From Actinoallomurus soli (GTDB lineage: Bacteria > Actinomycetota > Actinomycetes > Streptosporangiales > Streptosporangiaceae): a DNA stretch of 64,000 nt. Below the pieces are notes generated by a model. It searched no databases, was not told the DNA's origin, and saw nothing but the letters and a program-made list of their open reading frames with translations. A program made the position numbers and the translations under genes. The stretch is taken from contig NZ_JAMXMV010000002.1 of NCBI RefSeq assembly GCF_024055715.1, positions 124,001 to 188,000 on the forward strand, read 5' to 3'. Shown here in pieces: positions 1-7,288 of this stretch (positions are counted from its first letter, which is position 1; each line of letters begins with the position of its first letter).

Positions 1-666
1 CACGTGATCATCAGCGGCCGTGACCCGCGACGCGGCGAGGAGGTGGCGGCCGGGATCCGCGCCGCCGGAGACAAGGCCGACTTCGTCCCCGCCGACCTGG
101 CGGGCGACGCCGACGCGGTGCGCGAGTTCGCCGCTCGGGCGACGGCGGCCGCGGACGGGAAGGTGGACATCCTGGTGAACAACGCCGGTATCTATCCCGC
201 GACGTCCACGCCGGACCTCCCCGACGACGCCCTTGACGCGATGCTCGCCGTGAACATCCGGGCACCGCATGTGCTCGTCGCCCAGATGGCGCCGGACATG
301 GCGGCCCGGGGCACCGGCGTGATCGTGACGATCGGATCCTGGATGGCGACTGTGGGGAGTCCGTTCGCCGCTCTCTACACCGCCACGAAGGCCGCCGACG
401 AGCAGATGACCCGGACCTGGGCCGCCGAATTCGGCCCACGCGGTGTCCGGGTCAACGCCGTCGCTCCCGGCGTCACCCTGACTCCCGGCAACGAGAGCGC
501 CCGCCCCGTGATCGAACAGATGACCGCCGGGACTCCGGCCGGAGTTCCGGTCGCCCCCGAGGACATCGCCCACGCCGTCGCCTTCCTCGCGTCCGAGGAG
601 GCCCGCATGATCCACGGCACCACCCTCTACGTCGACGGCGGCATCACCACCACCCGCCCGGCCTGA
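1..666 (+). CDS. SDR-family NAD(P)-dependent oxidoreductase, 5' end outside window
   Basis: Short-chain dehydrogenase/reductase; the substrate cannot be told. About 221 residues are present and the reading frame is open through the left edge, so the N-terminal TGxxxGIG nucleotide-binding loop lies outside the window. Visible SDR features are the LVNNAG motif, the catalytic YxxxK (YTATK) after a Ser-containing strand, the RVNAVAPG segment, and the C-terminal DGG typical of the classical 250-residue family. Nothing follows it closely on the same strand, so it is probably the last gene of its unit. Confidence 0.9.
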   Translation, partial: HVIISGRDPRRGEEVAAGIRAAGDKADFVPADLAGDADAVREFAARATAAADGKVDILVNNAGIYPATSTPDLPDDALDAMLAVNIRAPHVLVAQMAPDMAARGTGVIVTIGSWMATVGSPFAALYTATKAADEQMTRTWAAEFGPRGVRVNAVAPGVTLTPGNESARPVIEQMTAGTPAGVPVAPEDIAHAVAFLASEEARMIHGTTLYVDGGITTTRPA

Positions 667-754
667 CGTCGAGACGGCCCGGCCGCCACACCGCAGGGAC
701 ACAACGCACCATCGGGAAAGGTCGGACACCACCCGGGGGGCACCTTGTTTCCGC

Positions 755-1043
755 AGCCGTCTATCTGGACGAGACCTCTCGGGTCTGGCTCGCATTTCGT
801 GATGGCCGCGGCGGCGCTCGTTCGGGCTCCCGGCAAGGCCGCCCGCGTTCCTACAGTTCTTTGCTCTGCTCACGCCGGGTAGGCAGTGGACCGTTCCAGG
901 TGTATAGCCGGGGTGAGCAGAGCAAAGGAGGAGAGGAGAAGGGGCGGTGGGGGTGGGGCGGCGAGCGGGCAGGCTCGTCCGGTTCGAGCCGTCCATCACG
1001 GAAAGCGAGTCAGACCCGGCTTCTCTCGTCCAAGTAGACGGCC
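755..1043. repeat. Large imperfect inverted repeat (about 290 bp)
   Basis: Bases 755-805 and the reverse complement of 993-1043 match at about 40 of 51 positions, and a perfect 14-bp inverted repeat is nested inside at 860-873/913-926. The two pairs share nearly the same centre (about 893-899), so the whole region is a palindrome-like unit. Read outward, both arms can encode a related peptide, IT--E-DP--LVQ(I/V)DG. It could be a MITE-like element, a relic of two divergent duplicated gene ends, or a structured intergenic repeat. No target-site duplication was identified. Confidence 0.65.
860..926. repeat. Perfect 14-bp inverted repeat at the centre of the larger palindrome
   Basis: TTTGCTCTGCTCAC at 860-873 is the exact reverse complement of 913-926. 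The 39-base loop carries no obvious coding signal. Flanking bases extend the pairing imperfectly. The stem could act as a bidirectional terminator, but there is no T-run. Confidence 0.7.
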
Positions 1044-1300
1044 ACGAAACGCGACGGGCCCATGCGGCGGCGGATTCGCCCGCAATGCTCTACGCCGCCG
1101 ACGTGGACAACTGCTCCGAATCAAACAGCCGGGTGGGCGGCTGTCTTCCACCCCTGTCCCGCCAGCGGCCACCTCGTCCCTCCTGAGGGGACAGCCTCCA
1201 ACGCGACGCGTTCCCGGGATCCGGTAAGTCCGTCGTCTACCGAGTGGTCGACTTCTCTGCCGAGGGTTCTCGTTGTTCCAACGACCAGAACTCTCGGCAC

Positions 1301-1783
1301 TCACTGGCGCTGATCTGCGAGGAGCGGGCGCAGGCGCGCGCAGACGGCGTCGACTTCGGCCTCCCCCGGCAACTCACCGGCGCGGGACATCGCGACTTGG
1401 AGCTTGGGGCCGGACTCTCCGAAGCGGGCCATGTCGGCCTTGGTGATCGGCTGGACGACGAAGTGGATGTGGCCCGGCTTTCCGCCCGCGTGCGACCACA
1501 GGCAGACGTAGACCTGCTCAGGTCGGACCACCTCCGTGACCGCCGCCGCCGTCCGCCGCAACAGCGGACCGAGCGCCGCGCTCTCGGTGTCGTCGAGGTC
1601 GGCCACGTGCAGGACGTGCCGCAGCGGCTTGACCACGAGCGTGCCGACTCCGAGCGGCCCGACGCAGTGCTCCACGACCAGGCCCGAGCCCTCGTGCAGC
1701 CGCCCGCCCGGCAACGGCCGCACCCCGGTGCTCAGCTCACACGCGATGCATCCGCTACGCGCCGCCTGGTCAGCCGCCGACAC
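1301..1783 (-). CDS. HIT-like family protein
   Basis: A 160-residue protein of the histidine-triad superfamily, usually nucleotide hydrolases or transferases acting on dinucleoside polyphosphates or nucleotide conjugates. Two cysteines near the N-terminus (CIAC, residues 12-15) resemble the zinc-binding start of HIT proteins. The triad region reads PGHIHFVVQP, so two histidines are present and the usual third position of HxHxH is Val. The GTG start overlaps the upstream DUF397-like gene by 14 bases, so it is probably the last gene of the XRE operon. Enzymatic activity is uncertain because of the altered triad. Confidence 0.8.
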   Translation of the reverse strand: MSAADQAARSGCIACELSTGVRPLPGGRLHEGSGLVVEHCVGPLGVGTLVVKPLRHVLHVADLDDTESAALGPLLRRTAAAVTEVVRPEQVYVCLWSHAGGKPGHIHFVVQPITKADMARFGESGPKLQVAMSRAGELPGEAEVDAVCARLRPLLADQRQ

Positions 1784-1883
1784 GGACCTCTTCGACGACG
1801 GCCACTTCCACGCACTGACCGCCCTGCTGATCGGAACGGGTGCTCGTGCGCCACTGAGCCAGCGGCAGTCGTGCCACGATCAC
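1770..1883 (-). CDS. DUF397-like mini-protein, second tandem copy (37 aa)
   Basis: A short gene starting GTG at 1883, overlapping the stop of the preceding copy by four bases (GTGA), and ending TGA at 1770. The product contains QWRTSTRSDQQGGQCVEVAV, which follows the DUF397 core (W-[RK]-S-S-x-S-...-G-C-V-E-V-A). DUF397 proteins are small partners encoded beside XRE/DUF5753 regulators in actinomycetes. At 37 residues it is only a little over half the usual 60-70. Its DNA is a 101-bp-period duplication of the gene upstream. It overlaps the HIT gene start by 14 bases, suggesting translational coupling. Confidence 0.75.
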   Translation of the reverse strand: MIVARLPLAQWRTSTRSDQQGGQCVEVAVVEEVRVGG

Positions 1884-1984
1884 GCATCCTTCATGAGAAC
1901 GGCCACCTCCACGCATTGGCCACCCTCCTCGTCGCTCCGGGTGCTTCTACGCCATTGGACCGGCGGCGCTTCCTCCACGTTCAC
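1880..1984 (-). CDS. DUF397-like mini-protein, first tandem copy (34 aa)
   Basis: Begins GTG at 1984 inside the last codon and stop of the XRE gene (GTGA overlap) and ends TGA at 1880. It contains QWRRSTRSDEEGGQCVEVAV, the DUF397 signature of Trp, Arg, Ser-rich turn and Cys-Val-Glu-Val-Ala. It aligns residue for residue with the next copy over positions 10-29. The C-terminal half of a normal DUF397 domain (VRDSK, FxxxxW) is missing. The two copies probably arose by tandem duplication. Coupled translation with the regulator fits the usual XRE-DUF397 pairing. Confidence 0.75.
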   Translation of the reverse strand: MNVEEAPPVQWRRSTRSDEEGGQCVEVAVLMKDA

Positions 1985-2790
1985 GTGTCCTCCAGAACGG
2001 AACGGATGAGCTCCTCGGACGCCATGGCAGGCAATGCCGCCGCCCGAACCAGGTCGAAGCGGGCCTTGAGCCTCCCGACGTGCCGATGCTCTCTCGTGAT
2101 ACCACCCGAAATCTCACCTGTCGCCGCGTAGGCCACGTCCGGCCCATTGTCGAAGCCCATGATTGTGAAGGGCATCGAGAGGTAGACGGGCGCTTCCTCT
2201 GGAAGGAGCTGAATGGTGATGTTCGGCTCTTTCATCGCGTCGAGGAGGCGTTGGAGCTGGGCGCGCATCACATCAGAGCCGCCCACCTTGCGGCGGATGG
2301 CGTACTCGGCGAGCAGGAGGACGATCCACGGGGGCTCGTCGCGGCGGAGGATCTGCTGGCGTTCCATTCGGGTGGCTACCAGCTGTTCGACCTTGTCGGG
2401 GTGGTTGCCGGCGCTGAGGACGGCGCGGGCGTAGTCCTCGTTCTGGAGGAGGCCCGTGATCAGCATCGGCTCGAAGATGTGCATGGAGGACGCGGTGCCC
2501 TCGGCTTCGAGAAACGGGCGGAACCAGCCGAGGGCCAGTTCGCGGGCGGCGAGGGGCTGGAGCTCGGCGAAATAGCCGTCGAGGGCGAACAGCCGGTCGA
2601 AGTCCTCCGACATGGAGGTCGTCGCCGAGCGCTTGGCGGTCTCGATCTTCGAGATGAGGTCGCCGGTGCAGCCGACGCGATCGGCCAGTGCGTCCTGGGT
2701 CCAGCCGTTCGCGTCGCGGTACTTCCGGAGCTTGTGGGCGAAGAGCGCCGCCACTGATGTCGTCGGGTCGACCTCGCGCCGATATCCCAT
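1981..2790 (-). CDS. XRE-family regulator with DUF5753 domain
   Basis: Helix-turn-helix regulator of 269 residues. The ATG at 2790 is chosen because GGAGGG lies five bases upstream; the open frame runs further 5' but crosses the divergent promoter. The N-terminal HTH spans about residues 15-70 (LRKYRDANGWTQDALADRVG, then LISKIE). The rest is the DUF5753 ligand/partner-binding region (FEPMLITGLLQNEDYARA; PFTIMGF). Such regulators act with DUF397 partners in actinomycete development and secondary metabolism. Two DUF397 mini-genes overlap its 3' end, and an RsbW-like ATPase is divergent, which is a common grouping. Confidence 0.92.
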   Translation of the reverse strand: MGYRREVDPTTSVAALFAHKLRKYRDANGWTQDALADRVGCTGDLISKIETAKRSATTSMSEDFDRLFALDGYFAELQPLAARELALGWFRPFLEAEGTASSMHIFEPMLITGLLQNEDYARAVLSAGNHPDKVEQLVATRMERQQILRRDEPPWIVLLLAEYAIRRKVGGSDVMRAQLQRLLDAMKEPNITIQLLPEEAPVYLSMPFTIMGFDNGPDVAYAATGEISGGITREHRHVGRLKARFDLVRAAALPAMASEELIRSVLEDT

Positions 2791-2899
2791 GTCGCCCTCC
2801 GGGCTGTCACTGTCGGGGGTTGTCGGGCCGCTTCCATTGCCGAGCGTAGTCACATGACAACAGAGTGAGAGGCGAATCGAGAATCCCCCGACGGACGCG

Positions 2900-3286
2900 A
2901 TGGGCAGGGTCATGATCGCCGACTCGTACTCCCTCAAGCTGGGACCGCATCCGGGCGCCGCCAAGGTGGCCCGGCTGGCGGTCGAGCGGCGGCTGCAGGA
3001 CTGGGCGCTGCCGGAGCTGCTGGACGACGTGCACCTCGTCACGACCGAGCTGGTGTCCAACGCCGCGAGGCTCGGTGCCGTCTTCGAGCTGACCATCAGC
3101 CGGCCGGGCGACCGTGCCGTACTGATCGAGGTGCGGGACTTCGCCGACGGCGAGCCCGAGATCCGGGCCGCCGGGCTGGACGAGGAGGACGGCCGAGGGC
3201 TGTTCATCGTCCAGGCGTACGCCACCGCGTGGGGCTGGCGGCCGGAGGGCGACGGCAAGACGGTCTGGGCGCGGTGCGGCGGCTGA
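2900..3286 (+). CDS. ATP-binding protein of the RsbW/SpoIIAB-like (HATPase_c) family
   Basis: A stand-alone 128-residue GHKL-type ATPase domain, the kind that serves as anti-sigma factor or serine kinase. The N-box is LVTTELVSNAARLG (about residues 47-60). The G-box is GRGLFIVQAYATAWGW, ending the Bergerat fold. The gene is divergent from the XRE/DUF5753 operon with 109 bases between the starts, and such pairs recur in actinomycetes. An in-frame second Met (MIADSYS) is an alternative start. No sigma factor or anti-anti-sigma gene is adjacent, so its partner is unknown. Confidence 0.88.
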   Translation: MGRVMIADSYSLKLGPHPGAAKVARLAVERRLQDWALPELLDDVHLVTTELVSNAARLGAVFELTISRPGDRAVLIEVRDFADGEPEIRAAGLDEEDGRGLFIVQAYATAWGWRPEGDGKTVWARCGG

Positions 3287-3575
3287 CCACGAGGCTCCGC
3301 GCGGTCGGGCCTTCCCCCGAATCCGGTCGCGCGGCAGGGGCCGCGGCGAGCGCGGAGGTGAGGGGCCGGTGCTCGCCGTGGCCCGTACGACGTCAGGCGC
3401 ACTTCAGCGGCGTCGGCGCAAGTGCACCGCGGACTCGATATGATCGTTCAAATTGATCTTGAGTCGAGGTCATTAAGCTCTCTGGTGGCGCCGCCGGCGC
3501 TCCGTTGACCGCCCGGTCGTCGAACCGGCCGCCCCCAGGAACGTGGCCGGAGGATCGGCCGAGCCGGGGCGGAAG
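3287..3575. other. Gene-free stretch with AT-rich imperfect inverted repeat
   Basis: No gene was found between the ATPase and the terminator at 3576. An unusually AT-rich patch lies at about 3436-3480. It includes an interrupted inverted repeat, GACTC/GAGTC with internal GATC/GATC, at 3432-3465. It could be a promoter or protein-binding site, but no downstream gene on the plus strand explains it. Confidence 0.4.
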
Positions 3576-3609
3576 AAGGGCCGGCGACCCTTCCGGGTCG
3601 CCGGCCCTT
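3576..3609. terminator. Hairpin terminator of the LLM oxidoreductase unit
   Basis: A perfect 15-bp stem (AAGGGCCGGCGACCC at 3576-3590 with its complement at 3595-3609) closes a four-base TTCC loop. It starts seven bases past the stop codon of the minus-strand LLM gene. No long T-run follows, as is usual for actinomycete intrinsic terminators. Confidence 0.85.
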
Positions 3610-3615
3610 CCCGTC

Positions 3616-4536
3616 TCAGGACAGGTGGGGCATGACCTCGGCGGCCAGGCGTTCCATCTGCTCGGCCTGGTCGAAGAGCGTCGTGAACAGGATCATCTCG
3701 GCGCCCGCGTCCGCGACCTCGCGCAGCCGGGTCACGCACTCGTCCGGCGGGCCGAAGACCGCGACGGGAGTGAGGTCGTCGCCTCCGGAGCGGCCGTACA
3801 CCCGGTTCAACGCGTCGGTCATACGGCGGCGGGCCCGCGTGGCGTCGTCGTCGACCGCGATGTAGACGCGCTTGGCGAGCCGGAAGTCCGCCGGATCGCG
3901 GCCGGCCTCGTCGAGCGCCTCCCGTACGACCCGGGCCTGATCGGTGAACTGCGCGGTCGTCTGCGACCCCGCGCCGAAGAAGCCGTCGCCGTACCGGACC
4001 GCGCGGCGGATCGCGTTGGGGTGGTTGCCGCCGAACCAGAGCGGAGGGTGCGGCTTCTGGAACGGCTTCGGCTCCATGCCCTGACCGTCGAGCTGCCAGA
4101 ACCGCCCGGGGAACGCGATCTCGGTCTCGGTCCAGCAGGCCTTCATCAGCCGGATGCCCTCGGTGAAGCGGGCGACGAAGGCGTCCGCCTCAACGCCGAA
4201 CGCCGCGAACGCCCGGCCGCGACCGCCCGTGCCGACGCCCACCTCCAGCCGGCCCCGGCTGAGCTGGTCGAGCGTGCTGATGCTCTTGGCCAGGTGCAGC
4301 GGATTGTGCAGGGTGGTGACGAAGACCGCGCAGCCCAGCCGCAGGCGTTCGGTGCAGGCCGCCGCGTACGTCATGGTCTCGAGCGGGCTCAGGATAGGCG
4401 CCACGCCGAGGACCTGTTCCTGGGTCCATCCGCTGTGGAAGCCGAGTTCCTCCGCCCGTACGACATAGGCGCGGAACGCGGCCGGGTCGAACTCCCCGTC
4501 GGCGAAGAACTGTGGGATCGAGATCGCGAAGCGCAT
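3616..4536 (-). CDS. LLM class flavin-dependent oxidoreductase
   Basis: A luciferase-like monooxygenase fold (TIM barrel) enzyme of 306 residues using FMN or F420; the substrate is unknown. Family marks are the LSRGRLEVGVGTGG segment, KPFQKPHPPLWFGG before the flavin-binding helix, and the RRAVRYGDGFFGAG region. The length is normal. It lies nine bases behind the HTH regulator gene on the same strand, and a strong hairpin follows its stop, so the two form a two-gene operon opposite an alpha/beta hydrolase. Confidence 0.9.
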   Translation of the reverse strand: MRFAISIPQFFADGEFDPAAFRAYVVRAEELGFHSGWTQEQVLGVAPILSPLETMTYAAACTERLRLGCAVFVTTLHNPLHLAKSISTLDQLSRGRLEVGVGTGGRGRAFAAFGVEADAFVARFTEGIRLMKACWTETEIAFPGRFWQLDGQGMEPKPFQKPHPPLWFGGNHPNAIRRAVRYGDGFFGAGSQTTAQFTDQARVVREALDEAGRDPADFRLAKRVYIAVDDDATRARRRMTDALNRVYGRSGGDDLTPVAVFGPPDECVTRLREVADAGAEMILFTTLFDQAEQMERLAAEVMPHLS

Positions 4537-4545
4537 GCGTTCACG

Positions 4546-5088
4546 CTATTCGAGCGCGGCCGGGGGCTCCTCGGCGGGGAAGAGGATCGGGCTGAGGAGG
4601 TGGCGGGTGCGCTCCGGTGAGGGTTCGTTGGCCATCCGCGCGACGATGACGTCGCGCAACTCCTCGATCATCTCGGCGCGTTCGCGGGGACTGAGCCAGA
4701 TCGCGTGCTGCCGGTAGCCGACCAGGTCGCGGGCCGGATCCGGGTCGCGGTCGAGGTAGGCGTTGAACTCGGCGAGCAGGGTGGCCATGGCCACGGCGAA
4801 GACGCGGCGGTGGTCCTCCGGGGAGACGGACGCGGCCGTCTCGGCGTCGATCACCGCGCGGGCCCGGCGCAGGCGGTACGTCCGCTCGACGGCGCCGCGC
4901 ACCCGCTGCTCGCCGTCGACCTCCAGGAGCCCTCCTTCGGCCAGCAGGCCGACGTGCCGGTACACGGTCGCCTTCGAGACGTCCGGGAGGAGCCCGCACA
5001 GCTGCGCGGTCGTGAGCGCCCGCCCGCCCGACATCGCGTGCACGATGCGGAGCCGCACCGGGTGCAGGAGCAGATCCACCGGGTTCAT
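4546..5088 (-). CDS. Winged-helix (ArsR/HTH_20-like) transcriptional regulator
   Basis: A 180-residue protein whose first 75 residues form an HTH domain (LLLHPVRLRIVHAMSGG, then SKATVYRHVGLLAEGGLLEV). The remaining C-terminal region (about residues 80-180) is probably for ligand binding or dimerisation. The ATG at 5088 sits 29 bases from a perfect 6-2-6 palindrome in the intergenic space shared with the divergent alpha/beta hydrolase. It likely represses both directions. The effector is unknown. Confidence 0.87.
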   Translation of the reverse strand: MNPVDLLLHPVRLRIVHAMSGGRALTTAQLCGLLPDVSKATVYRHVGLLAEGGLLEVDGEQRVRGAVERTYRLRRARAVIDAETAASVSPEDHRRVFAVAMATLLAEFNAYLDRDPDPARDLVGYRQHAIWLSPRERAEMIEELRDVIVARMANEPSPERTRHLLSPILFPAEEPPAALE

Positions 5089-5116
5089 GGTCTGACGATC
5101 TCACGTCTGATACCTT

Positions 5117-5130
5117 TCTCAAAGTTGAGA
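5117..5130. promoter_or_regulatory. Putative operator, TCTCAA-AG-TTGAGA
   Basis: A perfect 6-2-6 palindrome halfway between the HTH regulator start (5088) and the divergent hydrolase start (5153). Position and symmetry suit binding by the dimeric winged-helix regulator next door. Confidence 0.6.
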
Positions 5131-5152
5131 ACGATGAGGAGAGGCCTCGCCC

Positions 5153-6055
5153 ATGCGACCTGCGACACCGGACTCCCGGACCGAGCCCCCGCTGGGGCGG
5201 CTGTACGAGGTGGGCGGCCGGCGGCTGACGCTGCACCGGTCCGGCGCCGGAGAGCCCGCCGTGATCCTCCTGGCCGGGGCCGGCCTCGTCGGCCTCGACT
5301 ACGTCAATCTCCACGACCGCGTCGCCCGGCTGACGACCAGCGTGATCTACGACCGGGCCGGCACGGGCTGGAGCGACCCGGTGCCCCTCCCCCGTACGGC
5401 CGGCGAGGTGACCGACGAGCTGCGCGACCTGCTGACCGCCGCCGGGGTCCCCGGCCCGTACGTGCTGGTCGGGCACTCCCTGGGCGGCGCCTACGCGCGG
5501 CACTACGCGCAGCGCTTCCCCGGCGAGGTCGCCGGACTACTTCTCCTCGACCCCAGCCACGAGGACTTCCTGGTCCGCGCGCCCGCGCAGGTGCCCGAGA
5601 TGCTGGAGCGGATGAAGAGCCGGGAGCTGCCCGAGCCGACCGAGGAGCAGATCCAGCGGTCCCGTGAGGTGCTCGCCGAGCACTTCGCGGCCTGGCCGGA
5701 GGCCGTACGCGGGCCGCTCGCCGAGTACCACCTCACCGCGTGGCGTACGGCGTGGAACGAGGACAAGAACCTCTATACGGAGGTGGCCGACGAGCTCAGG
5801 GACGCGCCGGACCTACCCGACGTGCCGCTGATCGTGCTCACCGCCATGGGCCACGACGTGACCCAGGCCCACCTGTGGCCCGGGGACCTCCTGCGCGAGA
5901 TCAACGACATGAAGCGGACGATCCATGGGGAACTCGCCGCGTCGGTCCCCCGCGGTGAACAGCGGGTCCTCGACGACGTGGGGCACGGCTGGATGCACGA
6001 GGAACGCCCCGACGCCGTCCTCTCCGCCCTCACCGACATCCTCCGCGCCGCCTGA
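5153..6055 (+). CDS. Alpha/beta-fold hydrolase
   Basis: A 300-residue alpha/beta hydrolase. The nucleophile elbow VGHSLGG places Ser109. The catalytic His is probably in the C-terminal DDVGHGWMHEE segment. An AGAG oxyanion-type stretch precedes the first helix, and the DRAGTGWSDP motif is typical of the group. The start is ATG 5153 with GAGGAGAGG upstream. The substrate is unknown. It is divergent from a regulator-LLM operon and shares its palindromic site, so joint control is likely. Confidence 0.88.
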   Translation: MRPATPDSRTEPPLGRLYEVGGRRLTLHRSGAGEPAVILLAGAGLVGLDYVNLHDRVARLTTSVIYDRAGTGWSDPVPLPRTAGEVTDELRDLLTAAGVPGPYVLVGHSLGGAYARHYAQRFPGEVAGLLLLDPSHEDFLVRAPAQVPEMLERMKSRELPEPTEEQIQRSREVLAEHFAAWPEAVRGPLAEYHLTAWRTAWNEDKNLYTEVADELRDAPDLPDVPLIVLTAMGHDVTQAHLWPGDLLREINDMKRTIHGELAASVPRGEQRVLDDVGHGWMHEERPDAVLSALTDILRAA

Positions 6056-6091
6056 CCGTCCACCGGGCGGCGCGGGGAGGGAACGGACGGG

Positions 6092-7288
6092 TCAGGGACG
6101 GGCGCCGAGGCTGTTCACCCAGCCCATCGCCTCGTACGTCATGGTCAGGCTGGGCGCCTTGCGGTCCCCGGACTCCTGGGCGAGCAACCGGCCCGACCGC
6201 GGGTCGATGATCAGACGGATCTCGAAGTTCTTGCCCGGCGAGGCGCTGTCGTCGTTCCCCCCAAGGGCCAGGACCGCGCCCTTGCGGCCCATCGGGTCAG
6301 CGGCCGTGCCGAGGTAACGGATGCCCGGCTGCTCGGCGAGCAGCCGGTACAGCCCGGCCTTCGCGCCCGGTGTCAGCGGCCCGGCCAGCAGGTCCTGCGC
6401 CTCGCCGAAGACGTACTGGGCGAAGTCGCCGTCCATCGACTTACCGTCCTCCTGCTGCGCGGCCTGGTTCTCGTGCTTGAACCAGGTGCGCATGACCTGT
6501 TCGAGTGCCTTCGGGTCGGACGGCAGCTTCGCCAGCTTCTCGATGGTCTTGTCCCGCTGGGTGAGGGAGAGCCTCAGGTCGCTGAAGTCGTAGTTGCCGA
6601 CCACCGGCTTCGCGTCCGTGTCCAGATTCCACTGCCGCCTCTCCTGACGGCTCATCTTCTTCCACGTGGCCTCATCGGCCGGAGTGGCAAAGGTGATCTT
6701 GGGATCGATGCCGACGATCGTACGGTCGTGGCGGTTGCGCCCGTCCCAGCTGTCCTCCGTCCTGCTCACGTACGCGGTGAGGGGCGGGTCCGGCAACCAA
6801 CGGCGCGGCCCCGCCTTGCCGGCCGCCCGCGCCTTGGCCATCGCCTTTGACTCCGCGGCCGTCGAAGGACGGACGAGGGTCGTCTCGCGTTCGCGGGTGT
6901 ACCAGTAGGCACCTGTGGTGAGCGGCGCCTTGGCGGCGCTGTCGGCGCTGGCCAGCAGGACGGCGCGCGCGTCCAGCGCGCGTACGGTCACGGAGGCCGT
7001 CGGCCGGGCGCCGGGAGAGTCGCCGGAGCCGTCGGTGGCGGCGATGACGAACGCCGCACTCGCGGCGACGGCCCCCGCGGCCAGACCGGCCACCAGGACG
7101 CGCGGCATCCGGCGCCGCGCGGCCGGCACGGAGAGGCCGTGGCCGGACCCGGTGCCGTTCCACGCTGCCGCGAGGTCCTGCTCGCGGCGGCGGGCGTGCG
7201 CCTCGGCGACCGTGGTGTCCAGGCCGGCGGGCTTGAGCGTACGGAACATGGCGTCGGTGTCGTGGTTCATGGAGGCTCCGGGGTTCAT
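6092..7288 (-). CDS. CU044_5270-type membrane protein linked to an ECF sigma factor
   Basis: A 398-residue protein with a short cytoplasmic N-terminus, one membrane segment near residues 60-85 (VLVAGLAAGAVAASAAFVIA) and a large extracytoplasmic domain (YWYTRERE, GMPxxKGAVLAL-like pieces). It matches the actinobacterial family named after CU044_5270, found next to ECF sigma genes, and is presumed to be part of an anti-sigma or sensor system. The ATG at 7288 overlaps the sigma stop (ATGA). A second ATG at 7270 with GGAG upstream is an alternative. The coupling with the sigma gene is direct from sequence; the anti-sigma role is inference. Confidence 0.8.
   Translation of the reverse strand: MNPGASMNHDTDAMFRTLKPAGLDTTVAEAHARRREQDLAAAWNGTGSGHGLSVPAARRRMPRVLVAGLAAGAVAASAAFVIAATDGSGDSPGARPTASVTVRALDARAVLLASADSAAKAPLTTGAYWYTRERETTLVRPSTAAESKAMAKARAAGKAGPRRWLPDPPLTAYVSRTEDSWDGRNRHDRTIVGIDPKITFATPADEATWKKMSRQERRQWNLDTDAKPVVGNYDFSDLRLSLTQRDKTIEKLAKLPSDPKALEQVMRTWFKHENQAAQQEDGKSMDGDFAQYVFGEAQDLLAGPLTPGAKAGLYRLLAEQPGIRYLGTAADPMGRKGAVLALGGNDDSASPGKNFEIRLIIDPRSGRLLAQESGDRKAPSLTMTYEAMGWVNSLGARP

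Larger units (their letters stand above)
667..1300. other. Non-coding gap rich in inverted repeats
   Basis: No convincing gene lies in these 634 bases; the short open frames have poor coding character. The gap holds the nested inverted repeat at 755-1043. It also has two small hairpins, GGGTGG/CCACCC at 1131-1153 and GTCCC/GGGGAC at 1176-1192. The 14-mer CCTCCTGAGGGGAC at 1179-1192 recurs at 63460-63473 in another gene-free stretch. Confidence 0.6.

Noticed and set aside
627-836. A minus-strand 69-residue frame overlapping the SDR 3' end
   Set aside because: It relies on a TTG start, has no ribosome site, and its only recognisable feature is the inverted repeat arm; kept as repeat, not gene.
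886-1313. Several plus-strand frames in the 667-1300 gap
   Set aside because: Composition is Arg/Pro-rich as expected for GC-rich non-coding DNA, and no family is recognisable apart from the repeat arm.
2812-2892. GTCGGGGG/CCCCCGAC flanking the XRE-ATPase promoter region
   Set aside because: Only 8-bp arms with a 65-base loop in GC-rich DNA; not convincing as an operator.
2791-3402. N-terminal extension of the XRE frame up to 3402
   Set aside because: It would run across the divergent promoter and the ATPase gene; GGAGGG before ATG 2790 and the normal XRE start support the shorter protein.
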